From an uncultured Oscillospiraceae bacterium (GTDB lineage: Bacteria; Bacillota; Clostridia; Oscillospirales; Oscillospiraceae): a stretch of 13,806 nt of DNA. The notes beneath the pieces are model-generated. The model did no database searches. It was not told the DNA's origin and was given only the letters and a program-made list of their open reading frames with translations. This document shows positions 13,063-13,806 of the stretch, one piece after another. Numbering within the stretch: position 1 is the first letter of the stretch; the number at the start of each line of letters is the position of its first letter. The stretch is taken from the NCBI GenBank assembly GCA_934515035.1, contig CAKSXP010000024.1, positions 1 through 13,806 on the forward strand. Direction: 5' to 3'. Both the position numbers and the translations under genes were made by a program.

Positions 13063-13806
13063 TTAGTCTTCATAGTCCGGATGACCCTCCGGCCCATAGC
13101 TTATCTCCCCGGAGAAACGGAAGTATTCCTGCGGCAGGAAGGGATAATCATCGCTCCAGTTGAGCATTCCGTTGTGGGTCAGCATTTCGATATCGCCCCT
13201 GCCGAATTCGACGGCGGCGGCGTTGTCCTCCGGCGCCAGACGTGTCGGTATGTCGTTGACGCTTCCGCCCGGGGCGACGGAAAAGTCGTTGGAATCGACC
13301 AGATGCCAGATCTTCCACTCCCCGTTTTCCTTGACAAAGTCGGCGGCTATCTTGCCGTTGAACCACCGGCAGTCCGCCGTTTTGCCGGAGCGGGCGATGG
13401 ATTCCTGACCGATGCTGTACCAGATGCCCTTGGCTGTCTGTCCGTCGCCGGACAGAACGACCAGCGGCGTGTTCAGCGGGCGGGATATCATGCAGCCGAA
13501 GCCGAGGTTATCCTCGCTGTATTCCACCTCCGGATGAGTGCTGCAATATTCCCGGAGGGCTTCCATCATGCGCTCGTGATGCCGCACGACATAGTAATTG
13601 CTGATGGAGTCCATGCCGACATAATAGCCCCAGTTGGAGCCGAAGGAAGCGGTGGCGCGGTGTTCGGGCTCGGCGACCCAGAAATCGTTCAGCTCCGCGC
13701 GGCGGTCGTTGTTTGCGATGTAAAAGCTGCGGCGGCTCATCAGATCCTTGACCTGCTCCATGTCCCATACGCGCTCCACCAGCTCGTCATCAGTGAAAAA
13801 TGCTTT
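13063..13806 (-). CDS. SnoaL-like / NTF2-fold protein, 5' end outside window
   Basis: At least 247 residues are visible; the frame is open to the right edge, so the true start lies beyond 13806. The GTG at 13779 is internal, since the residues before it (TDDELVERVWDMEQVKDL) read like normal protein. The core matches the downstream gene by eye: RRSFY with N-DFW versus ARHSY with DEIW, GDGQTAKG versus EDGQTARG, and ENGEWKIWH versus EDGEWRYIH. The C-terminal extension ends in YPFLPQEYFRF followed by ISYGP. SnoaL-like proteins with this layout may act as dehydratase, isomerase or ligand-binding subunits. Only 15 bp separate its stop from the next start, so the pair is co-transcribed from a promoter right of the window. 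The reaction is unknown. Confidence 0.75.
   Translation of the reverse strand, partial: KAFFTDDELVERVWDMEQVKDLMSRRSFYIANNDRRAELNDFWVAEPEHRATASFGSNWGYYVGMDSISNYYVVRHHERMMEALREYCSTHPEVEYSEDNLGFGCMISRPLNTPLVVLSGDGQTAKGIWYSIGQESIARSGKTADCRWFNGKIAADFVKENGEWKIWHLVDSNDFSVAPGGSVNDIPTRLAPEDNAAAVEFGRGDIEMLTHNGMLNWSDDYPFLPQEYFRFSGEISYGPEGHPDYED

Noticed and set aside
1..13806. CRISPR array, tRNA or rRNA genes, insertion sequence or integrase
   Set aside because: No regularly spaced repeats, no tRNA-like or rRNA segment, and no transposase or recombinase-like protein seen on either strand.

Overview
The window is a GC-rich stretch of a Gram-positive, probably anaerobic Clostridia-type genome (Oscillospiraceae or Lachnospiraceae relatives are my best guess). 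The basis is AGGAGG-type ribosome binding sites, TTG starts, TTGACA/TATAAT promoters, compact operons and the regulator families present. No ribosomal RNA or other taxonomic marker is visible, so the organism call is inference.

Left region (1-670): the 3' end of a YbtA/PchR-like AraC regulator gene enters from the left edge and stops at a strong bidirectional terminator. Central region (684-9579): two heterodimeric ABC transporter modules sit back to back. On the minus strand an AraC regulator (5182-4196) leads into two full-length half-transporters (4206-2434 and 2429-684) in one tightly packed operon. On the plus strand a TetR regulator (about 5406-6032) leads into two more half-transporters (6110-7852 and 7849-9579). 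The corresponding members of the two modules are recognisable paralogues, down to their C-terminal tails. The closest named families are YbtP/YbtQ and IrtA/IrtB, which have an exporter fold but import iron-siderophores. The two modules share a 223-bp divergent control region with a textbook TetR promoter/operator and an extended -10 for the AraC operon.

Right region (9580-13806): a minus-strand tspO-like membrane protein gene is divergent from a pair of overlapping LysR-type regulator genes. Convergent to these is a pair of minus-strand SnoaL/NTF2-fold protein genes, the second of which runs off the right edge. Codon use changes here: ATA is a frequent Ile codon in the LysR genes but is absent from the tetR gene, which suggests the two halves have different histories.

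Taken together, the left and centre look like a duplicated, differently wired metallophore or small-molecule uptake locus. The right looks like the edge of a separate catabolic or redox-linked accessory cluster, with tandem LysR regulators and a paired NTF2-like enzyme candidate. The transported substrate and the SnoaL reaction cannot be read from the sequence.
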